Under the pieces are notes generated by a model that was given only the letters and a program-made list of their open reading frames with translations, did no database searches and was not told the DNA's origin. The position numbers and the translations under genes were made by a program. A DNA stretch of 64,000 bases, from assembly GCF_900105325.1 (NCBI RefSeq), contig NZ_FNSU01000004.1:620001-684000 (forward strand), read 5' to 3'. Below are positions 16,904 to 26,608 of the stretch, one piece after another (positions within the stretch are counted from its first letter, which is position 1; each line of letters starts with the position of its first letter). The DNA is from Pseudomonas marginalis. Lineage in GTDB: Bacteria; Pseudomonadota; Gammaproteobacteria; Pseudomonadales; Pseudomonadaceae.

Positions 16904-18241
16904 TCAGTTGAACCATTGGTCCTGGCGTTTGAGCCGCCAGGCGATGACGCCCAAGGTCAGGCTGCGCAACGTCATGAACAGCAGGAAAGTGATCCACAGT
17001 CCGTGATTGCCCAAGCCTTGCAACGCCCAGGCAAACGGCAGTGTTAGCAATAACGTCAGCAGCATCCCATTGCGCATTTCCCGTGCACGGGTGGCACCGA
17101 TAAACAGGCCGTCCAGCAGGTAACTCCCCACCGCAATCAACGGCAGCAGCGCCAGATACGGCAGGTAGATATCGGCGGTGTCGCGCACGCTGGGGATGTC
17201 GGTCTGCATGGCGATAAACAGGTGCCCGGCAACCGTGAATAACAGCGCGAAACCGACGCTTGCGATCAGCGACCACCCACCTGCAACTACCAATGAACGG
17301 CGCAGTGAGTGGCGGTCGCGGGCGCCGATGGCGTGGCCGCACAGGGCCTCGACTGCGTGGGCCAGACCGTCCAGTGCATGGGCCGTCAGCAGCAGGCCGT
17401 TGAGCAGCAGGGCGTTGGCGGCCACGGTCGCATCCCCCAATCGCGCGCCTTGCACGGTGATCATGAAAAACACCGACTGCAGCGCCAGGCTGCGGATAAA
17501 GATGTCGCGGTTCACCGCCAGCAACGGGCGCCAGCTTTGCCACCGTTTCAACGCGGCCCAGGCGATATGCCCGGGGTAGGCGCGCAGGGCTTTTTGCGTG
17601 AGGGCAAGGCCGAGGAGGGCGCCGGTCCATTCGGCGATCACCGATGCGCGGGCCGAGCCGACCACGCCCCAGTCCAGGCCCAGTACAAACCACAGGTTCA
17701 GGGCGATGTTGACCAGGTTGGTGGTCAACAGGATTGCCAATGGCGCCCGGGCGTTTTGCGTGCCGAGGAACCAGCCCACCAGCGCGTAGCTGGCCAGGGC
17801 GGCGGGGAGGCCGAACAGACGGGTATGGAAGAACTCGCGGGTCAGTTGATTGAGTTCGGGGGAAGGCTGCATCCATTCCAGGGCCAGATGGCTCAGCGGA
17901 ATGCCGACGGTCCCCAGCACCATCGCCAACCCCAGCGCCAGCAGCAAGCCTTGCAGCAGGATTTGCCGCAGTGCCGCACCGTCCTTGCGCCCGGCGGCCT
18001 GGGCGGCGAAACCGGTGGAACCCATGCGCAGAAAACCCATGGCCCAGGCGAGGAAGGTATACAAGCTGGCACCGACGGCCACGGCGCCCAGTTGGTGGGC
18101 GTGGGGCAGGTGGCCGATGACCATGCTGTCGACCAACGCCACCAGCGGCACCGAAATGTTCGACAGGATCATCGGCGCAGCCAAAGCCCATACGCGGCGA
18201 TGGGTAGGGCGGTCGCGCCAGTCGGTGAGTAAGGTGGACAT
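16904..18241 (-). CDS. MATE family efflux transporter (DinF-like)
   Basis: The 445-residue inner-membrane protein has about 12 predicted transmembrane segments. It starts MSTLLTDWRDRPTHRRVWAL followed by APMILSNISVPLVALVDSMV, the characteristic first-helix MATE/DinF motif. Proteins of this family export cationic or organic compounds in exchange for Na+ or H+. AAGGAG precedes the ATG. A longer ORF start at 18358 reaches toward the promoter region of the next gene and lacks family support. Substrate is unknown. Confidence 0.92.
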   Translation of the reverse strand: MSTLLTDWRDRPTHRRVWALAAPMILSNISVPLVALVDSMVIGHLPHAHQLGAVAVGASLYTFLAWAMGFLRMGSTGFAAQAAGRKDGAALRQILLQGLLLALGLAMVLGTVGIPLSHLALEWMQPSPELNQLTREFFHTRLFGLPAALASYALVGWFLGTQNARAPLAILLTTNLVNIALNLWFVLGLDWGVVGSARASVIAEWTGALLGLALTQKALRAYPGHIAWAALKRWQSWRPLLAVNRDIFIRSLALQSVFFMITVQGARLGDATVAANALLLNGLLLTAHALDGLAHAVEALCGHAIGARDRHSLRRSLVVAGGWSLIASVGFALLFTVAGHLFIAMQTDIPSVRDTADIYLPYLALLPLIAVGSYLLDGLFIGATRAREMRNGMLLTLLLTLPFAWALQGLGNHGLWITFLLFMTLRSLTLGVIAWRLKRQDQWFN

Positions 18242-18454
18242 GCAGGCTCCTTGGGGGAGCGGCATTGTAACCGGCCATTGGCAACGCAACAGGGTCAATG
18301 TGGCATGGGGCCCAATGTCCGTGGGATTTGGCTGGGACTTGAGACCGTTGAGAACCAACTCACCCTCCGTCGGTCAATGTGACCAGCGCCACATCGGCTT
18401 GGCCGGCGCTGATATATAGTTCACCCCTCGGTTCCCTCTGACTACGAGTGCCCC
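18242..18454. promoter_or_regulatory. Divergent promoter region MATE / alpha-2-macroglobulin
   Basis: Two genes point away from each other across this 213-base gap, so both promoters must lie here. I cannot assign a specific motif. Confidence 0.35.
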
Positions 18455-21400
18455 ATGCTTAACAAAGGATTGTTCCTGGCCTGCGCGCTGGCCCTGCTGA
18501 GCGCCTGCGATTCTTCCGATAAACCGGCAGCACCGCCTGCGCCCACCGTGGCGGCAGCGCCGAAACCGGCCAAGGCGGCGGTGGATGTGGCGGCGCTGAA
18601 GCAGCGCTATGCCGGGCGTGAGTTGAGTGTGGTGGACGTGTCCGAGGTGCAGTTGGACGGGGCCAGCACCTTGTCGGTGAGTTTTTCCATTCCGTTGGAT
18701 CCGGAGCAGAAGTTTGCCGACAAACTCCATCTGGTCGACAGCAAGTCCGGCAAGGTCGATGGCGCCTGGGAGCTGTCCGATAACCTGATGGAACTGCGCC
18801 TGCGCCACCTGGAGCCCCAGCGCAAACTGGTGCTGACGGTGGATGCCGGGGTGAAGGCGGTCAACGCCAACACGCTCGCCGCCGAGTACATCGCGCGCCT
18901 GGAAACCCGTGACCTGCAAGCCACCGTCGGCTTCGCCAGCCGTGGCACATTGTTGCCGACGCGCCTGGCCGAAGGCCTGCCGGTGATCGCGCTGAACGTC
19001 GACAAGATCGACGTTGAATTCTTCCGGATCAAGCCCGAATCCCTGCCGTCGTTCCTGGCACAGTGGGGGCGCAATACCAGCCTGCAAAGTTATGAATCCC
19101 GCGAACTGCTGCCGCTGGCCGACCTGGTCTACGGCGGCCGTTTCGACCTGAACCCGGCGCGCAATACCCGTGAAACCCTGCTGCTGCCGATCGCCGGCCT
19201 CAAGCAATTGCAGCAACCGGGCGTGTACCTGGCGGTGATGCGCGCTTCGGGCACCTACAACTATTCGCAACCGGCCACGCTGTTTACCTTGAGCGATATC
19301 GGCCTGTCGGTGCACCGCTACGCCAATCGCCTGGATGTGTTTACCCAGGCGCTGGAAGGTGGCAAGGCGTTGGATGGCGTCGACCTTGAAGTGCTCGATG
19401 CCGACGGCCGTGTGCTGGGCCAGGGCAAGACCGAGAAGGGCGGCCACGCTGAGTTGCCGTTGCCGAAAAAGGCCCAGGTGCTGCTGGCCAAACAGGGTGA
19501 GCAGACCAGTCTGCTGCGCCTGGACAGTGCCGCGCTGGATCTGGCCGAGTTCGATATCGGCGGCCAACCTTCCCATCCGTTGCAATTCTTTGTGTTCGGC
19601 CCGCGCGACCTGTATCGCCCCGGCGAAACCGTGCTGCTCAACGCCCTGCTGCGGGACAAGGACGGCAACGCGGTCAAGCCGCAACCGGTGAGCGTCGAAG
19701 TGCGTCGCCCGGACGAACAGGTGAGCCGCAAGTTTGTCTGGGATGCCGATGCCTCGGGCCTCTACCAATATCAACTGCAACTGGCCGGCGAAGCACCGAC
19801 CGGCCGCTGGCAGTTGGTGTTCGACCTGGGCGATGGCAAGCCGCAGCTGTATGAGTTCCTCGTCGAAGACTTCCTGCCCGAGCGCCTGGCGCTGGAACTC
19901 AGGGGCAGCGACACGGCATTGAGCCCGGCGGATAACCCGGTGATCAAGGTCAACGGTCGCTACCTCTACGGTGCGCCGGCGTCGGGCAACCGCGTCAGCG
20001 GGCAAGTCTATGTGCGCCCCCTGCGCGAAGCGGTCAAGTCGCTGCCGGGCTATCAATTCGGATCCGTCACCGAAGAGGAACTGAGCCAGGACTTCGAGCT
20101 GGACGAAAGCGTGCTCGACGCCAAGGGCCAGGAAGAACTGACCCTGGAAAGCAAATGGGCGGAGGCCAAATCTCCCCTGCAACTGATCGTGCAAGCCAGC
20201 CTGCACGAGTCGGGCGGACGGCCGATCACCCGGCGCCTGGTGCAGCCGATCTGGCCGGCCGAGCAACTGCCGGGCCTGCGTGGCCTGTTTGACGGCAAGG
20301 AAACCAATGGCGACGGCCCGGCGGAATTCGAAGTGCTGCTGGCCAACCAGGACGGGCAGAAACTCGCCGCGCAAAACCTCAAGGTCCGCCTGGTACGCGA
20401 GCGCCGTGACTACTACTGGAACTACTCCGACAGCGATGGCTGGAGCTATCACTACAACGAGAAATTCCTAAACCTCGATGAACAGACCCTGAGCATCAAG
20501 GCCGGCGATACTGCCAAGGTCAGCTTCCAGGTGGAGTGGGGCCCGTACCGCGTCGAGGTCGAAGACCCGCAGACCGGCCTGGTCAGCAGCCTGCGCTTCT
20601 GGGCCGGCTACCAGGCCCAGGACAACACCGAAGGCGGCGCCGTGCGGCCCGATCAGGTCAAGCTGGCGCTGGATAAACCCGCCTATGGCGACGGCGACAC
20701 CGCCAACGTCACGGTCACGCCGCCGGCTGCCGGTAAAGGCTACCTGCTGGTGGAATCCGCCGAAGGGCCGCTGTGGTGGCAGGAAATCGACGTGCCGGCC
20801 GAAGGTAAAAGCTTTGCCGTGAAGCTTGATCCGAAATGGTCGCGCCATGACCTGTACGTCAGCGCCCTGGTGGTTCGTCCCGGCGAGCGCAAAGCCAATA
20901 TCACTCCCAAGCGCGCGGTAGGCCTGCTGCATCTGCCGCTGGATCGCACCCAGCGCAAGCTTGGCGTGACCCTGGCCGCGCCGGAAAAAATGCGCCCCAA
21001 ACAACCGCTGACGGTGAAGGTCGACGCCAAAAACGCCGATGGCAGCGTGCCGAAACAGGTGCACGTGCTGGTGGCGGCGGTGGACGTGGGCATCCTCAAT
21101 ATCACCGAATATCCGACGCCGGACCCGTACTCCAGCCTGTTCGGCCGCAAGGCCTATGGCGTGGACCAGTTCGATATCTACGGCCAGTTGATCGAAGCCG
21201 GGCAGGGCCGCCTGGCCAGCCTGGCCTTTGGGGGCGACGCCGCGCTGGCCAAGGGCGGCAAGCGTCCGGACACCAGTGTGACCATCGTCGCCCTGCAAAG
21301 CGCACCGGTGACCTTGAATGAGCAGGGCGAGGGTGAAGTCAGCGTCAACATCCCCGACTTCAACGGCGAATTGCGCCTGATGGCCCAGGCCTGGAGCGAT

Positions 21401-23350
21401 GACCGCTACGGCATGGCCGAAGGCAAGACCTTGATCGCCGCGCCGCTGGTGGCCGAGCTATCGGCACCGCGCTTCCTCGCCGGCGGTGACCAGACGACGT
21501 TGGCCCTGGACCTGTCCAACCTGTCGGGCAAGGCGCAGAAACTCGATCTGCAACTGAGTGCCGAAGGGCAATTGGAGCTGGTCAACAGCGGCGCGCAAAG
21601 CGTCGAGCTCAAGCAAGGCCAGCGCACCACCCTGCGTATCCCGGTGAAAGCCTGGGGTGGCTTGGGTCAAGGCAAGGTGAAGGTCACGGTCAATGGCCTG
21701 GACCTGCCCGGTGAGAACCTGCCGCCGTTCAGCCGCGAATGGACCCTGGGCGTGCGCCCGGCCTACCCGGCGTTGCTCAAGCATTACCGCGCGGTGCTCA
21801 AGGGCGAGCCGTGGAGCTTGCCCGCCGGCGCATTGGATCAATTCGATGCCTCTGGGCGTGAGGCGCTGCTGAGCCTGTCGAGCCGGCCGCCGCTGAACCT
21901 GGGTGCGCAGATCTCGGCGCTCAAGGCCTACCCGTATGGGTGCCTGGAGCAGACCGCCAGTGGTCTGTACCCGTCGCTGTACGCCGACGACGCGCTGCTC
22001 AAGCGTTTGAGCATCAAGGGCGAGCCGGATGCCGAGCGCAAACGCAAGATCGAGCTGGGCATCGAACGCCTGCTGGGCATGCAGCGCTACAACGGCAGCT
22101 TCGGTTTGTGGGGCGCCGATGGCGAAGAGGAATATTGGCTGACGGCTTATGTCACCGACTTCCTGTTGCGTGCCCGTGACCAGGGCTTCGCTGTACCACC
22201 CGAAGCGCTGAAAAAAGCCAGCGAGCGCCTGCTGCGCTATGTGCAGGAGCGCAACCTGATCGAAGTCGACTACAGCGACAACGCTGACCACACGCGCTTT
22301 GCCGTGCAGGCCTACGCCGGCATGGTACTGGCGCGCAGTCAGCAGGCGCCGTTGGGGGCGCTGCGCAGTATTTTCGAGCGACGCAGCGACGCGCGTTCCG
22401 GGTTGCCGTTGGTGCAGTTGTCCATCGCATTACAGAAGATGGGTGACCAGCCCCGTGCGGATCAAGCCTTGCTGGCCGGCCTGGCAGCGCAACGCAGCGC
22501 CAAGGAATGGCTGGCCGACTACGGCAGCCCGCTGCGCGATCAGGCGATGATCCTGGCATTGCTGGAAGAAAACGACTTGGCCAAGGGCAAGCGTGAGGAG
22601 CGCTTGTTTAGCCTGTCCGATCAGTTGGCGGCCAGCCCGTACCTGTCGACCCAGGAGCGCAATTCGCTGTTCCTGGCCGGGCGCCTGGGGTTCGCCCAGC
22701 CCGAGTCTGCCTGGAAGGTCCTGCTCAATGGCAGCGGTGGGGAACATGAGCTGAACAATCAACAGTCGACGCTGGACCTGGAAGGCAAGCTGCTTTCTGG
22801 CGATCTGAACCTGACCAATCAGGGCGATGTGCCGGTCTACCAGCAACTGACGATCTCGGGTTATCCCCAGGTGCCACCGGCACCGGGTGGCGACAACCTG
22901 AGCATCCGCCGGGAATACCTGGGCATGAATGGCCAACCGCTGAACCTGCGCAACCTCAATAGCGGCGACCTGGTGCTGGTGCACCTGGCCGTGAGCGCCA
23001 GGCAGCGCGTGCCGGATGCCTTGGTGGTCGATCTGTTGCCTGCTGGCTTGGAGCTGGAAAACCAGAACCTGGCACAAAGTGCCGCCAGCCTGGAAAACGC
23101 CAGCAGCCAGGTGAAGGAGTGGCGTGAGTCGATGCAGAACGCGGCGCTCAAGCATCAGGAGTTTCGTGATGACCGTTACGTGGCGGCCATCAACCTTGAC
23201 GGCGATGGCACCACGCACTTGCTGTACCTGGCCCGTGCCGTGACACCGGGCACTTACCGCGTGCCACCGCCGCAGGTGGAGTCGATGTATCGGCCGAACT
23301 GGCAGGCGGTGGGGGAGACGCCGGCGGATCTGGTGATCAAGGGACGCTGA
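18455..23350 (+). CDS. Bacterial alpha-2-macroglobulin family lipoprotein (YfhM type)
   Basis: The 1631-residue envelope protein is thought to trap proteases entering the periplasm. The signal peptide ends in the lipobox LSAC with lipidated C18. The chain then follows the family order of MG domains, including a bait-like region. The thioester domain carries an intact CLEQ motif with cysteine 1163 (YPYGCLEQTASGLYP). It is about the size of E. coli YfhM (1653). The PBP1C gene follows on the same strand, the usual partnership of type 1 bacterial A2Ms, but here a small opposite-strand gene and a REPIN lie between. Expression with pbpC as a single transcript is therefore uncertain. Confidence 0.94.
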   Translation: MLNKGLFLACALALLSACDSSDKPAAPPAPTVAAAPKPAKAAVDVAALKQRYAGRELSVVDVSEVQLDGASTLSVSFSIPLDPEQKFADKLHLVDSKSGKVDGAWELSDNLMELRLRHLEPQRKLVLTVDAGVKAVNANTLAAEYIARLETRDLQATVGFASRGTLLPTRLAEGLPVIALNVDKIDVEFFRIKPESLPSFLAQWGRNTSLQSYESRELLPLADLVYGGRFDLNPARNTRETLLLPIAGLKQLQQPGVYLAVMRASGTYNYSQPATLFTLSDIGLSVHRYANRLDVFTQALEGGKALDGVDLEVLDADGRVLGQGKTEKGGHAELPLPKKAQVLLAKQGEQTSLLRLDSAALDLAEFDIGGQPSHPLQFFVFGPRDLYRPGETVLLNALLRDKDGNAVKPQPVSVEVRRPDEQVSRKFVWDADASGLYQYQLQLAGEAPTGRWQLVFDLGDGKPQLYEFLVEDFLPERLALELRGSDTALSPADNPVIKVNGRYLYGAPASGNRVSGQVYVRPLREAVKSLPGYQFGSVTEEELSQDFELDESVLDAKGQEELTLESKWAEAKSPLQLIVQASLHESGGRPITRRLVQPIWPAEQLPGLRGLFDGKETNGDGPAEFEVLLANQDGQKLAAQNLKVRLVRERRDYYWNYSDSDGWSYHYNEKFLNLDEQTLSIKAGDTAKVSFQVEWGPYRVEVEDPQTGLVSSLRFWAGYQAQDNTEGGAVRPDQVKLALDKPAYGDGDTANVTVTPPAAGKGYLLVESAEGPLWWQEIDVPAEGKSFAVKLDPKWSRHDLYVSALVVRPGERKANITPKRAVGLLHLPLDRTQRKLGVTLAAPEKMRPKQPLTVKVDAKNADGSVPKQVHVLVAAVDVGILNITEYPTPDPYSSLFGRKAYGVDQFDIYGQLIEAGQGRLASLAFGGDAALAKGGKRPDTSVTIVALQSAPVTLNEQGEGEVSVNIPDFNGELRLMAQAWSDDRYGMAEGKTLIAAPLVAELSAPRFLAGGDQTTLALDLSNLSGKAQKLDLQLSAEGQLELVNSGAQSVELKQGQRTTLRIPVKAWGGLGQGKVKVTVNGLDLPGENLPPFSREWTLGVRPAYPALLKHYRAVLKGEPWSLPAGALDQFDASGREALLSLSSRPPLNLGAQISALKAYPYGCLEQTASGLYPSLYADDALLKRLSIKGEPDAERKRKIELGIERLLGMQRYNGSFGLWGADGEEEYWLTAYVTDFLLRARDQGFAVPPEALKKASERLLRYVQERNLIEVDYSDNADHTRFAVQAYAGMVLARSQQAPLGALRSIFERRSDARSGLPLVQLSIALQKMGDQPRADQALLAGLAAQRSAKEWLADYGSPLRDQAMILALLEENDLAKGKREERLFSLSDQLAASPYLSTQERNSLFLAGRLGFAQPESAWKVLLNGSGGEHELNNQQSTLDLEGKLLSGDLNLTNQGDVPVYQQLTISGYPQVPPAPGGDNLSIRREYLGMNGQPLNLRNLNSGDLVLVHLAVSARQRVPDALVVDLLPAGLELENQNLAQSAASLENASSQVKEWRESMQNAALKHQEFRDDRYVAAINLDGDGTTHLLYLARAVTPGTYRVPPPQVESMYRPNWQAVGETPADLVIKGR

Positions 23351-23367
23351 AATTTGACGGTTGATCA

Positions 23368-23469
23368 CTGTAGGAGCGGGCTTGCCCGCGAAGAACGCAA
23401 GGGCACCGCGTTTATTCCGGATGTCAGCGTTATCGTTGACGTCCTTCGCGAGCAAGCTCGCTCCTACAG
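23368..23469. repeat. REPIN between the A2M gene and a small membrane protein gene
   Basis: Inverted REP units CTGTAGGAGCGGGCTTGCCC and GAGCAAGCTCGCTCCTACAG enclose a partially palindromic spacer. The length equals that of the REPIN at 13092-13193. It lies 17 bases after the A2M stop codon and may also serve as a transcription end. Confidence 0.9.
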
Positions 23470-23488
23470 TGGCTGGGTGTTTTTGGGT

Positions 23489-23782
23489 TCAGTGGACGAC
23501 CCAACTGAGCAGCCACAGGCCAAGTATCAGCCAGATCACCCCGAAGATGATCGAAGCGCGCATGAAGGCGCGTACGGCTGAGTACAGAAACAGCAGGCCG
23601 ACGATCAGGGTGAGGATGCTGATGATCGAGGTGTCCATGCCCAATGTGCGTGACAGGCCTTCGACAAAGTTGCCGCCGGCGTGGGTCAAGGCTCCGAACA
23701 ATCCGCTGAGCCCGTCGACGATAAAGCGGATGACGGAACCGAGCGCCTGGCCCAACCATTCGAAAAAGCTTTCTACCTGCAT
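23489..23782 (-). CDS. Small inner-membrane protein of unknown function
   Basis: The 97-residue product has two or three hydrophobic segments, at about 14-40 (weak, with FIVDGLSGLFGALTHAGG), 52-70 (IISILTLIVGLLFLYSAV) and 76-94 (ASIIFGVIWLILGLWLLSWV). It starts MQVESFFEWLGQALGSVIRF. I do not recognise a named family. It is transcribed against its neighbours and sits between the A2M and pbpC genes. Confidence 0.7.
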   Translation of the reverse strand: MQVESFFEWLGQALGSVIRFIVDGLSGLFGALTHAGGNFVEGLSRTLGMDTSIISILTLIVGLLFLYSAVRAFMRASIIFGVIWLILGLWLLSWVVH

Positions 23783-23872
23783 ATGTGTGTCCTGATAAGA
23801 AGGTGGGCGTATCTGTGCCTTTGGTTGTTATTGCAACAGGCTAGTTCCCTACAAGCATAGAGGTTTGCCCGC

Positions 23873-26203
23873 TTGAATTTGCGTTTACTTGTCCGCTGGA
23901 CCCTGGCGAGCCTGGTCTTGATGATTGCCCTGCTGTGGCTGGCCGATCGTATCTGGCCGTTGCCGTTGCCCAGGGACGACCTGGCGCGGGTAGTGCTGGC
24001 CGAGGATGGCACGCCGTTGTGGCGGTTTGCCGATGCCAACGGTGTGTGGCGTTACCCGGTGCAAACCAGCGAAGTGTCGCCGTATTACCTCGATGCACTG
24101 CTCACCTACGAAGACCGCTGGTTCTATCAGCATCCCGGTGTTAACCCGTTGGCGCTGGTGCGGGCGACGTGGCAGAACCTGACGGGCGCGCGGGTGGTGT
24201 CGGGTGGCAGTACGTTGTCGATGCAGGTGGCGCGTCTGCTGGATCCTCACTCGCGGACCTTCCACGGCAAGTTGCGCCAACTGTGGCGCACGGCGCAGTT
24301 GGAGTGGCACCTGTCCAAGGAACAGATTCTCAACCTGTACCTGAACCGCGCACCGTTCGGCGGCACGTTGCAGGGCGTGGCGGCCGCCAGTTGGGCGTAC
24401 CTGGGCAAGTCCCCGGCGCAACTGACCCACGCCGAAGCCGCTTTGCTCGCGGTATTGCCCCAGGCGCCGAGCCGCCTGCGCCCGGATCGCCACCCGCAGC
24501 GCGCCCAGGAGGCCCGCGACAAAGTACTGCGCCGCCTCGCCGAGTTCCAGGTGTGGCCACAAGCGGCCGTCGACGAAGCGCTGCAGGAGCCGTTGCTGCT
24601 CGCCCCGCGCCTGGAGCCGAGCCTGGCACCGCTGCTTGCCCGCCGCCTTAACCGTCCGGGCAGCCCGCCGCTGATTCGCACCACGCTGGATGCCACCCTG
24701 CAACGCCGTCTTGAAGACCTGTTGTTGGGCTGGCGTGCGCGGTTGCCGGAATACACCTCGGCCGCGATCCTGGTGGTGGAAGAAGAAAACATGGCCGTGC
24801 GCGCTTACCTGGGGTCAGTGGACATCAACGACGCTAAGCGCTTTGGCCATGTGGACATGATCAGCGCGCTGCGTTCGCCGGGCTCTACCTTGAAGCCGTT
24901 CCTGTATGGCATGGCCCTGGACGAGGGCCTGATTCACTCCGAATCGCTGCTGCAGGATGTGCCCCGGCGTTATGGTGATTATCGCCCGGGCAACTTTTCC
25001 ATGGGCTTTACCGGCGCAGTGCCGGCGAGCACGGCGCTGTCCAGTTCGCTGAACCTGCCGGCGGTGCAGTTGCTGGAAGCCTACGGGCCCAAGCGGTTTG
25101 CCGCGCAGATGCGCATCGGCGGCGTGCCATTGGCCCTGCCGGCGTTGGCCGAGCCCAACCTGGCGCTGATCCTCGGCGGCGCGGGCAGCCGCCTGGAGGA
25201 TCTGGTCAGCGGCTACAGCGCCTTTGCCCGCGACGGCAGGAGCGCCACCCTTCGATTACAGCCGGACGATACGCTGAGAGAGCGGCCCTTGCTGTCGCCA
25301 GGGTCCGCCTGGATTATTCGGCGCATCCTCAGTGGCCAGGCGCGGCCTGATCGCGACCCGCGTGCCGAGCTGGTGCAGCGCCCGGTCCTGGCCTGGAAAA
25401 CCGGGACCAGCTACGGTTTTCGCGATGCCTGGGCGATTGGCGTGGGGCCGCGCTATTTGATCGGTGTGTGGATCGGTCGCCCGGACGGCACGCCGGTGCC
25501 GGGGCAGTTCGGTTTGGCCTCGGCGGCGCCGCTGATGTTGCAGGTGCATGACGTGCTGACCAATCGCGACAGCCAGCGCGGCATCAGCGCGCAGGTGGTG
25601 GCGGTGCCGACCAATGTCGGCGTGGCGGCGATCTGTTGGCCGCTGGGCCAGCCCATGAACCGCAGCGATCCGAATTGCCGCCGCCAGCGCTTTGCCTGGA
25701 CCCTGGACAACACCACGCCGCCGACCTTGCAGGCGCTGGATCAGCCGTTGAGTGTGGGCTTGATGGAAAGCGTCTGGGTCAACGCCAAGGGCTTGAGGGT
25801 GGATGCCCATTGCCCTGGCGCTGTGTCTAAAAATATCGCCTTGTGGCCCGCGCCCCTGGAGCCATGGTTGCCCAGGATCGAGCGCCGTGAAGCGCGGATT
25901 CCCGCCGCCGACCCCGATTGCCCGCCACCGGCGCTGGCGGCGTCTTCGCCGCTGTCGATTGTCGGCGTGCGCGAAGGCGACCAACTGCGCCTGCCCGCCG
26001 CCAGCCAGCAAACCCTGCGCCTCAAGCTTTCCGCCCTGGGCGGCAGCGGCCGGCGCTGGTGGTTCCTCAACGGCGCCCCCCTGGGCGACAGTGCCAACCA
26101 GGACAGCATCAATGCCAGTTTCGAGCGCTTGGGCCGCTACCAACTCAGCGTCCTCGACGAAGCCGGCCAGACCGCCCGGCTCGAATTCAGCGTGGTGGAT
26201 TAG
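23873..26203 (+). CDS. pbpC: Penicillin-binding protein 1C
   Basis: PbpC is a class A penicillin-binding protein acting in the periplasm on peptidoglycan. The 776-residue product has an N-terminal membrane anchor (about 10-30). A glycosyltransferase GT51 domain has EDRWFYQHPGVNP and the GGSTLSMQVARLL segment. The transpeptidase domain has the SPGSTLKPF nucleophile motif and KTGTSYGFRDAW, and a BiPBP_C domain closes the protein. The TTG start at 23873 has AGAGG about nine bases upstream; I see no good ATG in frame. It is the functional partner of YfhM-type A2M, which lies just upstream. Confidence 0.95.
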   Translation: MNLRLLVRWTLASLVLMIALLWLADRIWPLPLPRDDLARVVLAEDGTPLWRFADANGVWRYPVQTSEVSPYYLDALLTYEDRWFYQHPGVNPLALVRATWQNLTGARVVSGGSTLSMQVARLLDPHSRTFHGKLRQLWRTAQLEWHLSKEQILNLYLNRAPFGGTLQGVAAASWAYLGKSPAQLTHAEAALLAVLPQAPSRLRPDRHPQRAQEARDKVLRRLAEFQVWPQAAVDEALQEPLLLAPRLEPSLAPLLARRLNRPGSPPLIRTTLDATLQRRLEDLLLGWRARLPEYTSAAILVVEEENMAVRAYLGSVDINDAKRFGHVDMISALRSPGSTLKPFLYGMALDEGLIHSESLLQDVPRRYGDYRPGNFSMGFTGAVPASTALSSSLNLPAVQLLEAYGPKRFAAQMRIGGVPLALPALAEPNLALILGGAGSRLEDLVSGYSAFARDGRSATLRLQPDDTLRERPLLSPGSAWIIRRILSGQARPDRDPRAELVQRPVLAWKTGTSYGFRDAWAIGVGPRYLIGVWIGRPDGTPVPGQFGLASAAPLMLQVHDVLTNRDSQRGISAQVVAVPTNVGVAAICWPLGQPMNRSDPNCRRQRFAWTLDNTTPPTLQALDQPLSVGLMESVWVNAKGLRVDAHCPGAVSKNIALWPAPLEPWLPRIERREARIPAADPDCPPPALAASSPLSIVGVREGDQLRLPAASQQTLRLKLSALGGSGRRWWFLNGAPLGDSANQDSINASFERLGRYQLSVLDEAGQTARLEFSVVD

Positions 26204-26299
26204 GGCCTCATCAGGGGGCAAGTCGAATCGTCGCACCGCCGCTATTCACTTGCCTTCACTCTCCATCCCCCTGAAGCTATACCCATTCAGGAGCCCCCC
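26204..26299. repeat. Remnant of a dispersed repeat upstream of mazG-like gene
   Basis: The gap contains GGGGGCAAGTCGAATCGTCG followed by CACCGCC, the loop-like core shared with the repeats at 15768 and 51884, but lacks complete flanking palindromic arms. AGGAGCCCCCC precedes the next start codon. Confidence 0.5.
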
Positions 26300-26608
26300 A
26301 TGAACCTCGAACACCTCACCGAACGTCTGCACCGCATCCGCGATACCAACGACTGGAAGCCATTCCACAGCCCGAAGAACCTGGCCATGGCCGCCAGCGT
26401 GGAAATGGCCGAACTGGTGGAAATCTTCCAGTGGCTCACCGAAGACCAGTCCCGCCAGTTACCCGCCGACAAACTTGCCCACGCCGGCCAGGAAGTGGGC
26501 GATATCGTGCTGTACCTGCTGTTGCTGTGCAGCGAGCTGGGCCTGGACATGAACGAGGTGGTGCGCGCCAAACTGGCCGACAGCGAGCGGCGGTTTGCCC
26601 ATGAGTGA
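26300..26608 (+). CDS. MazG-like nucleotide pyrophosphohydrolase
   Basis: The 102-residue protein belongs to the all-alpha NTP pyrophosphohydrolase superfamily (RS21-C6/dCTPase-like). These enzymes hydrolyse (d)NTPs to monophosphate and pyrophosphate. Metal-binding acidic residues are visible as VEMAELVEIFQWL and the later EVGDIVLYLL. WKPFHSPKNLAMA is characteristic of the subgroup. The 3' end overlaps the cmoM start by eight bases, so the two genes are probably coupled. The exact substrate cannot be read from sequence. Confidence 0.9.
   Translation: MNLEHLTERLHRIRDTNDWKPFHSPKNLAMAASVEMAELVEIFQWLTEDQSRQLPADKLAHAGQEVGDIVLYLLLLCSELGLDMNEVVRAKLADSERRFAHE

Noticed and set aside
18374..20452. Long minus-strand open frame opposite the A2M gene
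   Set aside because: It is antisense to a well-supported lipoprotein gene, with Gln/Arg/His-rich composition typical of high-GC shadow frames.
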